Positions 50,721 through 60,500 of a stretch of DNA of 64,000 nt are shown here, piece by piece. Both the position numbers and the translations under genes were made by a program. The stretch's first letter is position 1, and every line of letters begins with the position of its first letter. Below the pieces are notes generated by a model that saw only the letters and a list, made by a program, of their open reading frames with translations, was not told where the DNA came from and ran no database searches. Source of the stretch: Celeribacter sp. HF31. Its GTDB lineage: Bacteria > Pseudomonadota > Alphaproteobacteria > Rhodobacterales > Rhodobacteraceae. The DNA is taken from assembly GCF_011806455.1 (NCBI RefSeq), contig NZ_JAATOT010000001.1:186001-250000 (forward strand), read 5' to 3'.

Positions 50721-51473
50721 ATGTGCGACACGTCCATCATCATTCCCTGCCGCAATGAGGCGGAAAACATCGGCGCTTTGCTCGACGAGATCACCGAAGC
50801 CTGTGCCAATATCGGCCCCTTCGAAATCATCGTGATCGACGACGCCTCCGATGACGGCATGGCCGATATTCTGGCTCAGAGAATGGGTGTGATGCCGCAT
50901 CTGCGGGTGATCCGCCATGACCGCTCCGGCGGCCAATCCGCAGGCGTCCACTCCGGCGTGCGCGCGGCGCGGGGCACGGTCTGTTGTACGCTGGATGGCG
51001 ATGGCCAGAACCCGGGCACCGAAGTGCCCAATATGATCGCGCCGTTCAGCGGCCCGAATGCCGCCAACATCGGCCTCGTCGCGGGGCAACGCGTCGGGCG
51101 TCAGGACACGTTTTCGAAACGCTACGCCTCGAAATTCGCCAATGCTCTGCGCGCGAAAATCCTCAAAGACGGCACGCGTGACACAGGCTGTGGGCTCAAG
51201 GCCTTTCGCCGCGACGATTTTCTGAACCTGCCCTATTTCGATCACATGCACCGCTACCTTCCGGCGCTTTTTGCCCGCGATGGCTGGGAGATCGCCCACG
51301 TCGATGTCTCTCACCGCGCGCGGGGCGGCGGTCGGTCGCATTACTCGAACCTGCAACGCGGGCTGGTGGGTGTGGTCGATCTGATCGGGGTGGCCTGGCT
51401 TTTGAAACGCCGCAAGAAATCACGCCCCACCGAAGTCACGTCGCCCGCCAAATCCCCCCGCACGGAGGGCTAA
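50721..51473 (+). CDS. Family 2 glycosyltransferase, polyprenyl-phosphate sugar synthase type
   Basis: This 250-residue GT-A protein starts MCDTSIIIPCRNEAENIGAL at the ATG at 50721. The nucleotide-sugar aspartates are in IDDASDDGMADI and CTLDGDGQNPG, and a later RYLPALFARDGW resembles dolichol-phosphate mannose synthases. No membrane helices are evident. It likely loads a sugar onto undecaprenyl phosphate for the membrane enzymes encoded directly after it. Confidence 0.87.
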   Translation: MCDTSIIIPCRNEAENIGALLDEITEACANIGPFEIIVIDDASDDGMADILAQRMGVMPHLRVIRHDRSGGQSAGVHSGVRAARGTVCCTLDGDGQNPGTEVPNMIAPFSGPNAANIGLVAGQRVGRQDTFSKRYASKFANALRAKILKDGTRDTGCGLKAFRRDDFLNLPYFDHMHRYLPALFARDGWEIAHVDVSHRARGGGRSHYSNLQRGLVGVVDLIGVAWLLKRRKKSRPTEVTSPAKSPRTEG

Positions 51474-51476
51474 CCG

Positions 51477-51794
51477 ATGCAATGGCTGATGACGATCCTG
51501 CATGTCGACACGGTGGCGGAACTGTGGTGGGTGCTCTTTGGCCTCTCCGCGCAGCTCATGTTCACCGCGCGGTTTCTGTTGCAATGGATCGCCTCTGAGC
51601 GTGCCAAAAATTCGGTGATGCCGGTGGCGTTCTGGTATTTCTCGCTCGCGGGCGGGGTGATGCTTTTGATCTACGCGCTCTACCGCAAGGACCCGGTTTT
51701 CGTTTTGGGCCAAGCCCTTGGCGTCGTGATCTACGTCCGTAATCTCTGGCTGATCTATGCAAATCGCCGCGCCGACAATGCCCTCTCGGACTGA
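51477..51794 (+). CDS. LAB_N (lipid-A-disaccharide synthase N-terminal) domain membrane protein
   Basis: This 105-residue protein shows the LAB_N pattern ELWWVLFGLSAQLMFTARFLL, QWIASERAKNSVMPVAFWYF and VLGQALGVVIYVRNLWLIY, giving three or four short helices. LAB_N proteins stand alone in many bacteria and resemble small sugar-lipid flippases of the ArnE type. It starts three bases after the GT2 stop and overlaps the ArnT-like gene, so the three form one unit. Confidence 0.85.
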   Translation: MQWLMTILHVDTVAELWWVLFGLSAQLMFTARFLLQWIASERAKNSVMPVAFWYFSLAGGVMLLIYALYRKDPVFVLGQALGVVIYVRNLWLIYANRRADNALSD

Positions 51795-53208
51795 GCCGCA
51801 AAGCTGGCGCCCTCTGGCGCTGATTTTCATTGCCGTGGCCGTCGCGCTGCGGCTTGTGGCCTTGGCGTTTGATCGCACCGATCTCTTCGTCGATGAGGTG
51901 CAATATTGGTTCTGGGGGCAGAACCTCGATTTCGGCTATTATTCCAAACCGCCTTTGATCGGCTGGCTGATCCGTCTCGTCACCGATCTGGCCGGCTCGG
52001 ATGCGGCCTTTTGGGTGCGGATGCCGGGCGCGGTGCTGCACGGGATCACCGCCTATCTTCTCGGCGCTTTGGCTGCACGGCTGTTCGGGCGTGAGGCCGC
52101 GCTTTGGACCGTGGCGCTGTACCTGAGCCTGCCCTTCGTGGCCTTGGGCTCCGTCATGATTTCAACCGACACGGTGATGGCGCCGTTTTATGCCGCGGCT
52201 CTTTTGTTCTTTTTCCGCACCATCGAGACCCGCCACCTGCGCGATGCGCTGGCCGTCGGTGTTTTTGCAGGCCTCGCCTTCATGGCGAAATACGCCGCGA
52301 TCTATTTCCTCATCGGCTCCGCGCTTGTGATGCTCACCCAGCCGGGCCTGCGACCGGGCTGGCGCAATCTCGCGGTGATGATCGGGGGCTTTGTCGTCAC
52401 CATCCTGCCGAATGTGCTGTGGAACCTGTCGCATGATCTGACCACCGTGTCGCATACGATGGACAACGCGGGCTGGGTCCGCACCGGTGCCGCCTTTGAT
52501 GTCGGCTCGATGGCGGAGTTCTTTTTCAGTCAGTTCGGCGTTTTCGGGCCCGTGACCATGGGCGCGCTGATCGTCGCATATTTGCGGCCGAAGCGCGGCA
52601 TCCACACCGCCCTCGTGTTGTTTTCCATCCCGGCGCTTCTGACCGTCACCGTGCAGGCGCTTTTGGAAAAAGCCTATGCCAATTGGGCCATTGCGACCTA
52701 TTTTTCCGGGCTGATCCTCGCCGTCATGGTCTTGCCGCGACTTGGTCGCTGGATCGCATTGGGCGTCAATCTGGTGCTCTCTGCCCTCCTGCCGATCCTG
52801 ATCGTCCTTGCGCCCTGGCCGCAAACCGGGGCAGGAGCGCCTCTGCTCGAACGCTATCTCGGACGTCATGCCCTCTCAGAGAGCATCCTGAGTCTGGCGG
52901 AACAAGAGGATCTGCCTGTCGTCAGTGGCAATCGCGATATTCTGGCCGATCTTTTCTACGTCGGGCGCGACAGCGATGTGGCGCTCTATGCGTTGCCGGA
53001 AGTCGGTCGGCTCTCAAGCTACTATGCCCAGACGGTCGCCTTGCCCGCGACGGTCTCTGGCGATGTCCTGATCCTTTGGTCCGGAATGCCGCCATGCGAG
53101 GCCGAAGAGCTCAATGGTCTGGTGCTAGAGGGGCTTTATGCGGGCGCCGATCTCTCCGCCTGGCGGGTGCCTGCCGCCTGTCTGCTGGCGTTAGGGGCGG
53201 GCGAATAA
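51778..53208 (+). CDS. ArnT-like membrane glycosyltransferase (GT39/GT83 family)
   Basis: This 476-residue multispanning protein carries the catalytic-loop acid in LFVDEVQYWFWGQNLDFGYY, followed by SKPPLIGWLIRLVTDLAG, as in the PMT/ArnT superfamily. It uses a lipid-linked sugar to glycosylate lipid A, glycans or proteins on the periplasmic side. I prefer the ATG at 51778 because it overlaps the previous gene less; an ATG at 51757 adds seven residues. Acceptor and sugar are unknown. Confidence 0.85.
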   Translation: MPSRTEPQSWRPLALIFIAVAVALRLVALAFDRTDLFVDEVQYWFWGQNLDFGYYSKPPLIGWLIRLVTDLAGSDAAFWVRMPGAVLHGITAYLLGALAARLFGREAALWTVALYLSLPFVALGSVMISTDTVMAPFYAAALLFFFRTIETRHLRDALAVGVFAGLAFMAKYAAIYFLIGSALVMLTQPGLRPGWRNLAVMIGGFVVTILPNVLWNLSHDLTTVSHTMDNAGWVRTGAAFDVGSMAEFFFSQFGVFGPVTMGALIVAYLRPKRGIHTALVLFSIPALLTVTVQALLEKAYANWAIATYFSGLILAVMVLPRLGRWIALGVNLVLSALLPILIVLAPWPQTGAGAPLLERYLGRHALSESILSLAEQEDLPVVSGNRDILADLFYVGRDSDVALYALPEVGRLSSYYAQTVALPATVSGDVLILWSGMPPCEAEELNGLVLEGLYAGADLSAWRVPAACLLALGAGE

Positions 53209-53210
53209 AA

Positions 53211-53236
53211 GAGCCGCTCAGACGGCTGAGCGGCTC
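53211..53236 (-). terminator. Terminator of the sugar transferase gene (minus strand)
   Basis: GAGCCGCTCA and TGAGCGGCTC form ten perfect pairs around GACGGC. On the minus strand the stem is followed by TTTTATT. It sits between two converging genes and may act on both strands. Confidence 0.78.
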
Positions 53237-53269
53237 AAAAGACTTTCCGTCATCTGGCTCTCATTTGGC

Positions 53270-53959
53270 TCAGTGCCCGGTGGTTTTGAACACCACTGTC
53301 ACCGTGCGCAGGATCAGACTTATATCGGTCATGAAGCTCTGTTTACGGTGGTAGAGATTGTCGAATTTTACGCGGGCCACGAAACTCGTCTCACCACGCC
53401 CCGAAACCTGCCACATGCCGGTGATGCCAGGGCGCATTTCGAAATAGGCGCGTCCCTTGGCCTTTTCATAGAGCATCTGCTGGCTCGGCATGAAGGGGCG
53501 CGGGCCGACAAAGCTCATGTCGCCTTTCAGCACATTGAGCACCTGCGGCAGTTCGTCGAGCGAGGTTTTGCGGATGAACCGCCCGATCTTGGTGATCCGG
53601 GGGTCATGGCGTAGCTTCTGATAGGTGCTCCATTCCTTCGCGATCTCCGGGTTCTCTTTGCACAGCTGAACCAGAAGTTGGTCTGCATTCACTCGCATGG
53701 AGCGCAGCTTGTAGAACTGGAACATCCTGCCGTCACGTCCGATCCGCCTCTGGGCGTAAAAGGCCGGCCCGCCATCCATCTTCACCAGCACGGCCAGGAT
53801 CAGGATCACTGGGATGACGACAGGCGAGACGAGGAGAAAGAACAGGACGTCGAACAGACGCTTGCCGAAAGCCTCGTAAAAGGAAAAGTGGAAGCGGGGC
53901 AAATCCACCGCATGAGCAGACGTAGTGAAAGTTCTCTCGGATTTCGATGGGTATACCAT
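53270..53959 (-). CDS. ExoY-like undecaprenyl-phosphate sugar transferase
   Basis: This 229-residue protein starts at the ATG at 53959 after GGAGG. One membrane helix (FDVLFFLLVSPVVIPVILIL) precedes the cytoplasmic bacterial sugar-transferase domain, with FYKLRSMRVNAD, KTSLDELPQVLNVLKGDMSF and GPRPFM, then RPGITGMWQVSGRGE. It transfers the first sugar phosphate onto undecaprenyl phosphate to start an exopolysaccharide. No other polysaccharide-assembly gene lies on its operon side within the window. Confidence 0.92.
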   Translation of the reverse strand: MVYPSKSERTFTTSAHAVDLPRFHFSFYEAFGKRLFDVLFFLLVSPVVIPVILILAVLVKMDGGPAFYAQRRIGRDGRMFQFYKLRSMRVNADQLLVQLCKENPEIAKEWSTYQKLRHDPRITKIGRFIRKTSLDELPQVLNVLKGDMSFVGPRPFMPSQQMLYEKAKGRAYFEMRPGITGMWQVSGRGETSFVARVKFDNLYHRKQSFMTDISLILRTVTVVFKTTGH

Positions 53960-54581
53960 AATTTCCTCCGAAACGCGTCTTTCGACATTTGTAGGCGAAT
54001 TAAATTTCCCATGCAACCCTAGGTTGATTTTGGAACTGATTCTGGGGGCGACGGGCCTTCAATGCTGCACTTGAATATTCCTACACCATATGGGCGATGT
54101 TTCCTACCGTCTGGCAAGGCGATTTTAGGGGTGTTTTGTTAACTTCGATATTTTTTTGATCTATATCAAAGGAGAATTGGCATAAAACACACGCGAAAAG
54201 AAATTTGAAAAGTCAAAACATGGTTAACGCAAGCAGGGCCAGTCGCGATTTTTTTACGCGAGTGACGCCACGGAAATTTTGATTCGGTCGCTGCGTCGCA
54301 GCGCCCGCATGACGTGTATTGCGAGATCCGCGTGACTTTGCCTGTGCGACTTTGCCTGCGCGACTTTGCCTGAGTGACTTTGCCTGCGTGGCATTGAAAG
54401 ACGCCTGCGACGAGACTTGCGCAGACAAGGCCTGCGCCCGAAGGTATAAGTCCAGGAGGAGAGACGGGACTGAATGGGATGAAACGGCAATGACAGGACG
54501 CTTTCGCAGGCGGGCAGAAGGGGGCCGAAAAGAGTGTACGTCTTCCATTGGGCTGCGTTGCTCCCACGCGGAAGGTGAGCC
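53960..54581. other. Gene-free AT-rich region between the sugar transferase and modB
   Basis: About 620 bases without a credible gene. The left part is AT-rich and should hold the minus-strand promoter of the sugar transferase. TTCCTAC occurs twice (near 54079 and 54100), and CAACC-CTA-GGTTG forms a dyad at 54014-54026. The right part holds the 14-base tandem repeat. The modA gene expected before modB is absent. Open frames over the repeat have no protein-like composition. Confidence 0.7.
54334..54385 (+). repeat. 14-base tandem repeat, four copies
   Basis: GACTTTGCCT begins at 54334, 54348, 54362 and 54376, an exact 14-base period, with variable four-base joins (GTGC, GCGC, GAGT). A degenerate fifth copy (GGCATTGAAA) begins at 54390. 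It lies about 200 bases before modB. Confidence 0.85.
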
Positions 54582-55298
54582 GTGCTGAGTTTAGAGACCA
54601 CAGGATTGGGGCCAGAAGAATGGCAGGCCATCGCCCTCTCGCTCAAAGTCGCCTTTTGGGCGGCGCTCGCGAGCCTGCCGTTCGGCATTTTCATTGCCTA
54701 TGCGTTGGCACGCTGGGACTTCCCTGGGCGTCAACTGCTCAACGGTCTGGTGCATCTGCCTCTGGTCCTGCCGCCGGTCGTCACCGGCTATCTGCTGTTG
54801 ATGACCCTGGGCACCCGCGCGCCGCTCGGGGCGTTCCTGCAAAACTTCGGCATCGTCTTTTCCTTCCGCTGGACCGGCGCCGCGCTGGCCGCCGCGATCA
54901 TGGGGTTCCCGCTCATGGTGCGCGCCATCCGACTGTCGATCGAGGCGGTGGATGCCCGCCTTGAAGAGGCTGCCTCCACCTTGGGGGCCTCGCCCTTGCA
55001 TGTGTTTTTCCGAGTGACCCTGCCGTTGTCCTGGCCCGGCATCCTCGCCGGCGCGGTATTGGCCTTTGCCAAGGCCTTGGGCGAATTTGGGGCCACGATC
55101 ACCTTCGTCTCCAACATCCCGGGCCAGACCCGAACCTTGCCCTCCGCCATCTACGCCTTTCTCCAAGTGCCAGGCGGCGAAAGCGCGGCGTTGCGGCTGG
55201 TCCTGATCTCCATCGCTCTGGCCATGGGGGCGCTCATCCTGTCCGAGGTCTTGGCCCGCCGGGTGTCGAAACGCCTGTCCGGGGGAGGGCGCTCATGA
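54582..55298 (+). CDS. modB: Molybdate ABC transporter permease
   Basis: This 238-residue permease starts at a GTG with GGAAGG upstream. ModB landmarks are LPLVLPPVVTGYLLLMTLG and the coupling loop EEAASTLGASPLHVFFRVTL, then AFAKALGEFGATITFVSNIP. It forms the channel for molybdate (or tungstate) with ModC. No modA binding-protein gene is adjacent, which is unusual. It overlaps modC by four bases. Confidence 0.92.
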   Translation: MLSLETTGLGPEEWQAIALSLKVAFWAALASLPFGIFIAYALARWDFPGRQLLNGLVHLPLVLPPVVTGYLLLMTLGTRAPLGAFLQNFGIVFSFRWTGAALAAAIMGFPLMVRAIRLSIEAVDARLEEAASTLGASPLHVFFRVTLPLSWPGILAGAVLAFAKALGEFGATITFVSNIPGQTRTLPSAIYAFLQVPGGESAALRLVLISIALAMGALILSEVLARRVSKRLSGGGRS

Positions 55299-56374
55299 CC
55301 CTGCGTGTCGATCTCAAACACCGTTTCGCCGAGTTCTCACTCGATCTCGGTTTTGATGTGCCAGATGGCATCACCGTGTTGTTCGGTCGGTCGGGCTCCG
55401 GCAAGTCCACTGTGCTGCGCGCCATCGCGGGGATTTTCAAACCGGATCAGGCGCGCATCGTCCTGTCGGATCGGGTGCTCTGTGACAGTGAGGCCGGGCC
55501 CTGCCTGCCGCCGCAGAAACGTCGGATCGGCATGATTTTTCAGGACGCCCGGCTCTTTCCGCATCTCACCGTGGCGCAAAACCTTGATTTCGGGCGGCGG
55601 TTCTCCAAGCGCGACGTGCCAGCACATGCAGTCACGCAAATGGTCGACATGCTGGGTATTGGCGCGCTTCTGGACCGTCGCCCAGAGGGCCTGTCCGGCG
55701 GGGAACAGCAACGTGTCGCCATCGGGCGGGCGCTTTTGTCCGGGGCCGAAATGATCCTGGCCGACGAACCGCTGGCCGCGTTGGACGAGGCGCGCAAGGC
55801 GGAGATCCTGCCCTATTTCGAACGGTTGCGCGATGAGATCGCCATCCCCGTGCTCTACGTCAGCCACAGTCCCGCAGAGGTTGCCCGCCTCGCCACCACG
55901 GTGATCGCGCTCGAGGCCGGTCGTGTGATCGGGCAGGGCAGCGCCGAGGCTGTGCTGGGCGATCCTGCCGTTTTGCCGGTGGGCGCGGGCGGCGCAGGCG
56001 CACTGATCCGGGCCACGGTGCGGGCGCATCACGCGGATGGGTTGACCGAGCTTGACGCCGGGGGCGAGGCCCTGTTCCTGCCGCGTCTCATGGCCGATCC
56101 GGGCCATCCGGTTCGTTTGCGTATTGCGGCACATGAGGTGATCCTTTCTCCGGACCGCCCCGTCGGGCTTTCGGCACTCAACATCCTCAGCGGCACCATT
56201 GCCGAGGTTTCCGAAGCCCAAGGCTCCGCCGTCCTGGTGGCGCTTCAAACCGGGGCAGGGCGGGTTTTGGCGCGGGTCACGACACGCTCGGTCGCGGCCT
56301 TGGGGCTCTGCGAGGGCGCGCCTTGTCACGCGGTGATCAAAACCGCCTCGATCGCGCAGGATAACCTCGCCTGA
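55295..56374 (+). CDS. modC: Molybdate ABC transporter ATP-binding protein
   Basis: This 359-residue protein has Walker A GRSGSGKST, Q-loop MIFQDARLFPHLTV, signature GLSGGEQQRVAIGRALL and Walker B MILADEPLAALD. A C-terminal TOBE/mop-like oxyanion-binding domain begins near residue 290 (SALNILSGTIAEVSEAQGSA) and may give feedback by molybdate. The start overlaps the modB stop. Domain order and length are normal for ModC. Confidence 0.93.
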   Translation: MTLRVDLKHRFAEFSLDLGFDVPDGITVLFGRSGSGKSTVLRAIAGIFKPDQARIVLSDRVLCDSEAGPCLPPQKRRIGMIFQDARLFPHLTVAQNLDFGRRFSKRDVPAHAVTQMVDMLGIGALLDRRPEGLSGGEQQRVAIGRALLSGAEMILADEPLAALDEARKAEILPYFERLRDEIAIPVLYVSHSPAEVARLATTVIALEAGRVIGQGSAEAVLGDPAVLPVGAGGAGALIRATVRAHHADGLTELDAGGEALFLPRLMADPGHPVRLRIAAHEVILSPDRPVGLSALNILSGTIAEVSEAQGSAVLVALQTGAGRVLARVTTRSVAALGLCEGAPCHAVIKTASIAQDNLA

Positions 56375-56540
56375 AGGGCGTCCAAACGGCGGCCCTGATG
56401 GAAAGTCTCGGACTGTCGCGACAACAGGCGACATTTCCTACACATTCAAGACAGGGTAGACTTGCGTATAGTCTGAAATTTGATACACATGCAAAAAGTT
56501 GAATGTTAGGCTGCCGCCTGACGCCAGAACAGAGGTCAAA

Positions 56541-57527
56541 ATGCGCCGCACCCTTTTGCTCACGATGATGCTTCTGCCCGGGTCGATCCTGGTCGGACAT
56601 CCCGCCCTCTCCGAAACCCTTGCGCTCACGCCGCAGCCGATCACCGAATGGAAACCGGTCTACGCCGAGGTCGAGCCCCGCGATCAGGTGCCCGCGCGCG
56701 CGCGCATCGGCGGCACGATCACCACGCTTGATGTGACCGAGGGCGATCTGGTCGAGGCGGGTCAACGCGTGGCGCTGATCGAAGACACCAAACTTTTGTT
56801 CCAGATCGAAGGCATCGATGCCCAGCTCGACGCCTATAACTCCCAGCTTGTGAAAGCGCAGGACGATCTGACCCGGGGCGAGTCGCTGTCGGAACGCGGC
56901 GTGATTTCGACCTCGAGCCTGCAGGCGCTTCAGACCAATGTGACCGTGCTCGAAGGCCAGATCACCTCGTTGCAGTCCGAACGCCAAGTGGTGTCGCGCC
57001 AGATCGAAGAGGGCGAAGTGCTCGCCCCTGAGGCCGGTGTCGTGCTCGATGTGCCGGTGTCGAAAGGCGCGGTGATCATGGGCGGCGAACAGGTGGCCCT
57101 GATTGGCTCGGGCGGCACATTCCTGCGCCTCGGTGTCTCCGAGCGCTATGCGGATCGTTTGACCGAAGGCGATACCATTCAAATTCTGGGCGCGGACGAG
57201 ACCCAGACCGGCACGCTCGCGAAAATCTATCCGCTCATTCAGGGCGGCCGCGTCGAGGCCGATGTCGAGGTCGAGGATCTGGACGCCCGTTTCGTTGGGC
57301 GCCGTGTGCAGGTTCAACTCCCCGTCGGAAGCCATGACGCACTCCTTGTGCCGCAAACCGTGCTGACCCAATCCGGCGGCCTTGATTTCGTGTCGGTCGA
57401 AGCGGACGGACAGTCCAGCGAGCGCGTCGTCGTGCCGGGCAATGAGGTGATGCTGGACGGAGTCACCTATGTCGAAATTCTGAGCGGCCTGTCCGCCGGC
57501 GATGTGGTGGTGATCGACCATGAGTAA
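56541..57527 (+). CDS. RND efflux periplasmic adaptor (membrane fusion protein)
   Basis: This 328-residue protein starts MRRTLLLTMMLLPGSILVG at the ATG at 56541 after AGAGG, with a Sec signal ending near HPALSE. The lipoyl half ARIGGTITTLDVTEGDLVEAGQ is followed by a coiled-coil hairpin (about residues 95-150) and then GEVLAPEAGVVLDVPVSKGA, the HlyD-family arrangement. It links the RND pump to an outer-membrane channel. It overlaps the pump gene by eight bases; no outer-membrane factor gene is nearby. Confidence 0.9.
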   Translation: MRRTLLLTMMLLPGSILVGHPALSETLALTPQPITEWKPVYAEVEPRDQVPARARIGGTITTLDVTEGDLVEAGQRVALIEDTKLLFQIEGIDAQLDAYNSQLVKAQDDLTRGESLSERGVISTSSLQALQTNVTVLEGQITSLQSERQVVSRQIEEGEVLAPEAGVVLDVPVSKGAVIMGGEQVALIGSGGTFLRLGVSERYADRLTEGDTIQILGADETQTGTLAKIYPLIQGGRVEADVEVEDLDARFVGRRVQVQLPVGSHDALLVPQTVLTQSGGLDFVSVEADGQSSERVVVPGNEVMLDGVTYVEILSGLSAGDVVVIDHE

Positions 57528-60500
57528 TCCACACGGACCGACGGGCGCGCTCGGCATTGCCGGCCACCTGACCCGCAGTTTCATTCTTTCTCCTCTGACA
57601 CCCCTTTTCCTTTTGGCCGCTTTGGCTGTGGGCATGATCGCACTGATCTCCCTACCGCGCGAAGAGGAACCGCAAATTTCCGTGCCTCTCGTGGACATCC
57701 ATGTCGAAACACCCGGGCTCAAAGCTCAGGACGGGCTCAAGCTTGTCACTGAACCGCTGGAGACCATCGTCAAGGGCATCGATCAGGTCGAACATGTCTA
57801 CTCCGACAGCCGAGATGATCACATCATGGTCACCGCGCGGTTTGACGTCGGCGTGCCCTCCGAGACCGCCATCGTGCGGGTGCGGGACAAGATCATGGCC
57901 AATCTCGACCGCCTTCCGGTCGGGATCAATGAACCTCTCGTGGTGGGCCGCGGCATCAACGATGTCGCCATCGTCGCGCTGACCTTCAGCCCGTCTGAGG
58001 ACAATGCGGCGATGAATGCCGCCGATCTGACCCGGGTCGTCAAAGAGGTCGAGGTCCAGCTCGCGCGGATCGAAAATGTCGGTCTGACCTATGTGATCGG
58101 CGCCACCGAAGAGGCCCTGCGCGTCGCACCGGACCCGGAAAAACTGGCGCTTTACGGCGTGACCCTGCAACAGCTCTCGAACAAGGTCGCGGGGGCCAAT
58201 TCCGCAAGCCCCGCCGGGCTTTTGCGCGATGGCGGCGAACAGGTCGGGCTGATCGTCGGCAAGACGCTGACGACGCCCGAAGAGATCGGCAACCTCGAAC
58301 TCACGGCCCGCGATGGGCGCACCGTCTATGTGCGGGACGTCGCAGATGTCGCCTTTGTCTCCGATCTCGATGAGCACTATGTCGCGACGCTGACACGCGC
58401 CGGGGCGCAGGGCGAAGAGGCCGGTGACGAGGCCGGTGAAGAGGGCCATGTCGAAATGGATATGGCCGCCCCGATCATTCGCCGCCCGGCGGTGACCTTG
58501 GCGATTGCCAAACGCGCGGGCGCCAATGCCGTGGTCGTGGCCGATGAAATCCTGCATCGCGTCGAGACCATGAAGGGCGAGATCATCCCCAATAGCATCG
58601 ACGTCGAAGTGACCCGTGACTATGGCGAAACCGCCAATGAAAAGGCCAACGAACTTCTGTTCCACCTGGCCCTTGCGACGCTTTCCATCGTCGGTCTCGT
58701 GCTGATCGCCATCGGCTGGCGGGAGGCCATCGTGGTCGCCATCGTGATCCCGGTGACCATCCTTCTGACGCTCTTTGCCTCCTATATCATGGGCTACACG
58801 CTCAACCGGGTGTCGCTCTTTGCGTTGATTTTCTCCATCGGGATTCTCGTCGATGACGCCATTGTTGTGATCGAAAACATCGCGCGGCACTGGGGGCTTA
58901 AACGTCCGGGTCAAAACCGATTTGGTGCAGCCATTGCCGCCGTGGCCGAGGTCGGCAACCCGACAATCGTCGCCACGCTCACCGTGGTGGTCGCACTTTT
59001 GCCGATGCTGTTCGTCTCTGGCATGATGGGTCCCTATATGTCGCCGATCCCGGCCAATGCCTCGGCCGCGATGATCTTTTCCTTTTTCGTGGCTGTGATG
59101 ATCACGCCCTGGCTGATGATGAAAATCGCGGGCCGCGCCGAGTTACATCACGATGGCGATCATGGCGAAGGTGAGATTCCGGGCGGTAAATTGGGCAAGC
59201 TTTACACCCGGATTGCCCGTCCGATCCTGCACACCAAGGGGCATGCTTGGATTTTCCTGATCGTGGTGATCGTGCTGTCTTTCGGCTCTCTGGGGGCGCT
59301 TTACACCAAACATGTGACCGTCAAACTTTTGCCCTTCGACAATAAATCCGAGCTGTCGGTGATGATCGACTTGCCGGAAGGCTCCTCCGTCGAGGCTACC
59401 GATGCCATTGCGCAGGAGGCTGCAAGGCTGGCCATGACCTTGCCGGAGGTGATGTCGGCCCAGACCCATGCGGGCACGGCGGGCGCCTTTAACTTTAACG
59501 GTCTGGTGCGGCATTACTATCTGCGTGAAAACCCGGAAATGGGCGAAGTGCAGTTGAAACTTTTGCCGAAAGGGGATCGCGACCGGACCTCGCATGATAT
59601 CGCGCTGGAACTGCGCGAGATGTTGCTCGACGGCATATCTGTGCCGCCCGGCACGGCCATGAAAGTGGTTGAGCCGCCGCCGGGACCGCCGGTGATCTCG
59701 ACGCTTTTGGCGGAAATTTACGGGCCCGATGGCGCAACCCGTCGCGCCGTGGCGGGCAAGGTCCGCGAAGCCTTTGAGAGCGTGGATTTCATCGTCGACA
59801 CCGATGACAATTATGGCGTTCAGGCGCGTCGCATTCGGGCGGAGATGAAACCGTCGGACCTGAATTTCTACCAGGTGGCCGAAGCTGATGCCGCACAAAC
59901 CTTGCAGCTTCTGAACAGCTACACCACGGTTGGCTATTCGCACCGTGGCGAGGGGCGGCGTCCGATCCCGATCGTCATCGGGCGGGACAAATCCGACCGT
60001 GTCCTGGATGCGACAGCGCTCTCGACGCCGGTCCCAGCCAATGCCTTGCCCGGTGGGCGCGGCGTGGTTGAGCTTGGCGATGTGGTCGAGATCACTGAAG
60101 AGGACACCTCATTCCCGATCTTCCGTCACAATGGCTATGACGCCGTGATGGTGCAGGCGGAACTTGCGGGTGCCTATGAAGCGCCGCTCTACGGCATGCT
60201 TGCCGTCGCCGAAAAACTCGACGAGATGGACTGGCCCGAGGGGATGAAGCCGGAGATTTCGATGCACGGTCAGCCGACCGATACGTCGAAACCGGTGTTG
60301 CTTTGGGATGGGGAATGGGAGGTGACCTGGGTTACGTTCCGCGACATGGGGGCCGCTTTCGGTGTGGCACTTCTGGGCATCTACATTCTTGTCGTGGCAC
60401 AGTTTGGCTCGTTCCGTTTGCCGCTGGTGATCCTGACACCTGTGCCTTTGACCTTCCTCGGCATCATGATCGGCCACTGGCTGTTCAACGCGCCGTTTTC

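Noticed and set aside
54334-54385. CRISPR array
   Set aside because: Repeats are only 10 conserved bases at a 14-base period, without unique spacers of CRISPR length and without cas genes.
54319-54588. Open frame across the 14-base repeat
   Set aside because: The translation is a repeat-driven artefact rich in Cys and Arg, with no start signal and no family resemblance.
56442-56506. ACATTCAA and TTGAATGT inverted arms before the RND adaptor
   Set aside because: The eight-base arms are about 49 bases apart, with no adjacent regulator; too weak to call an operator.
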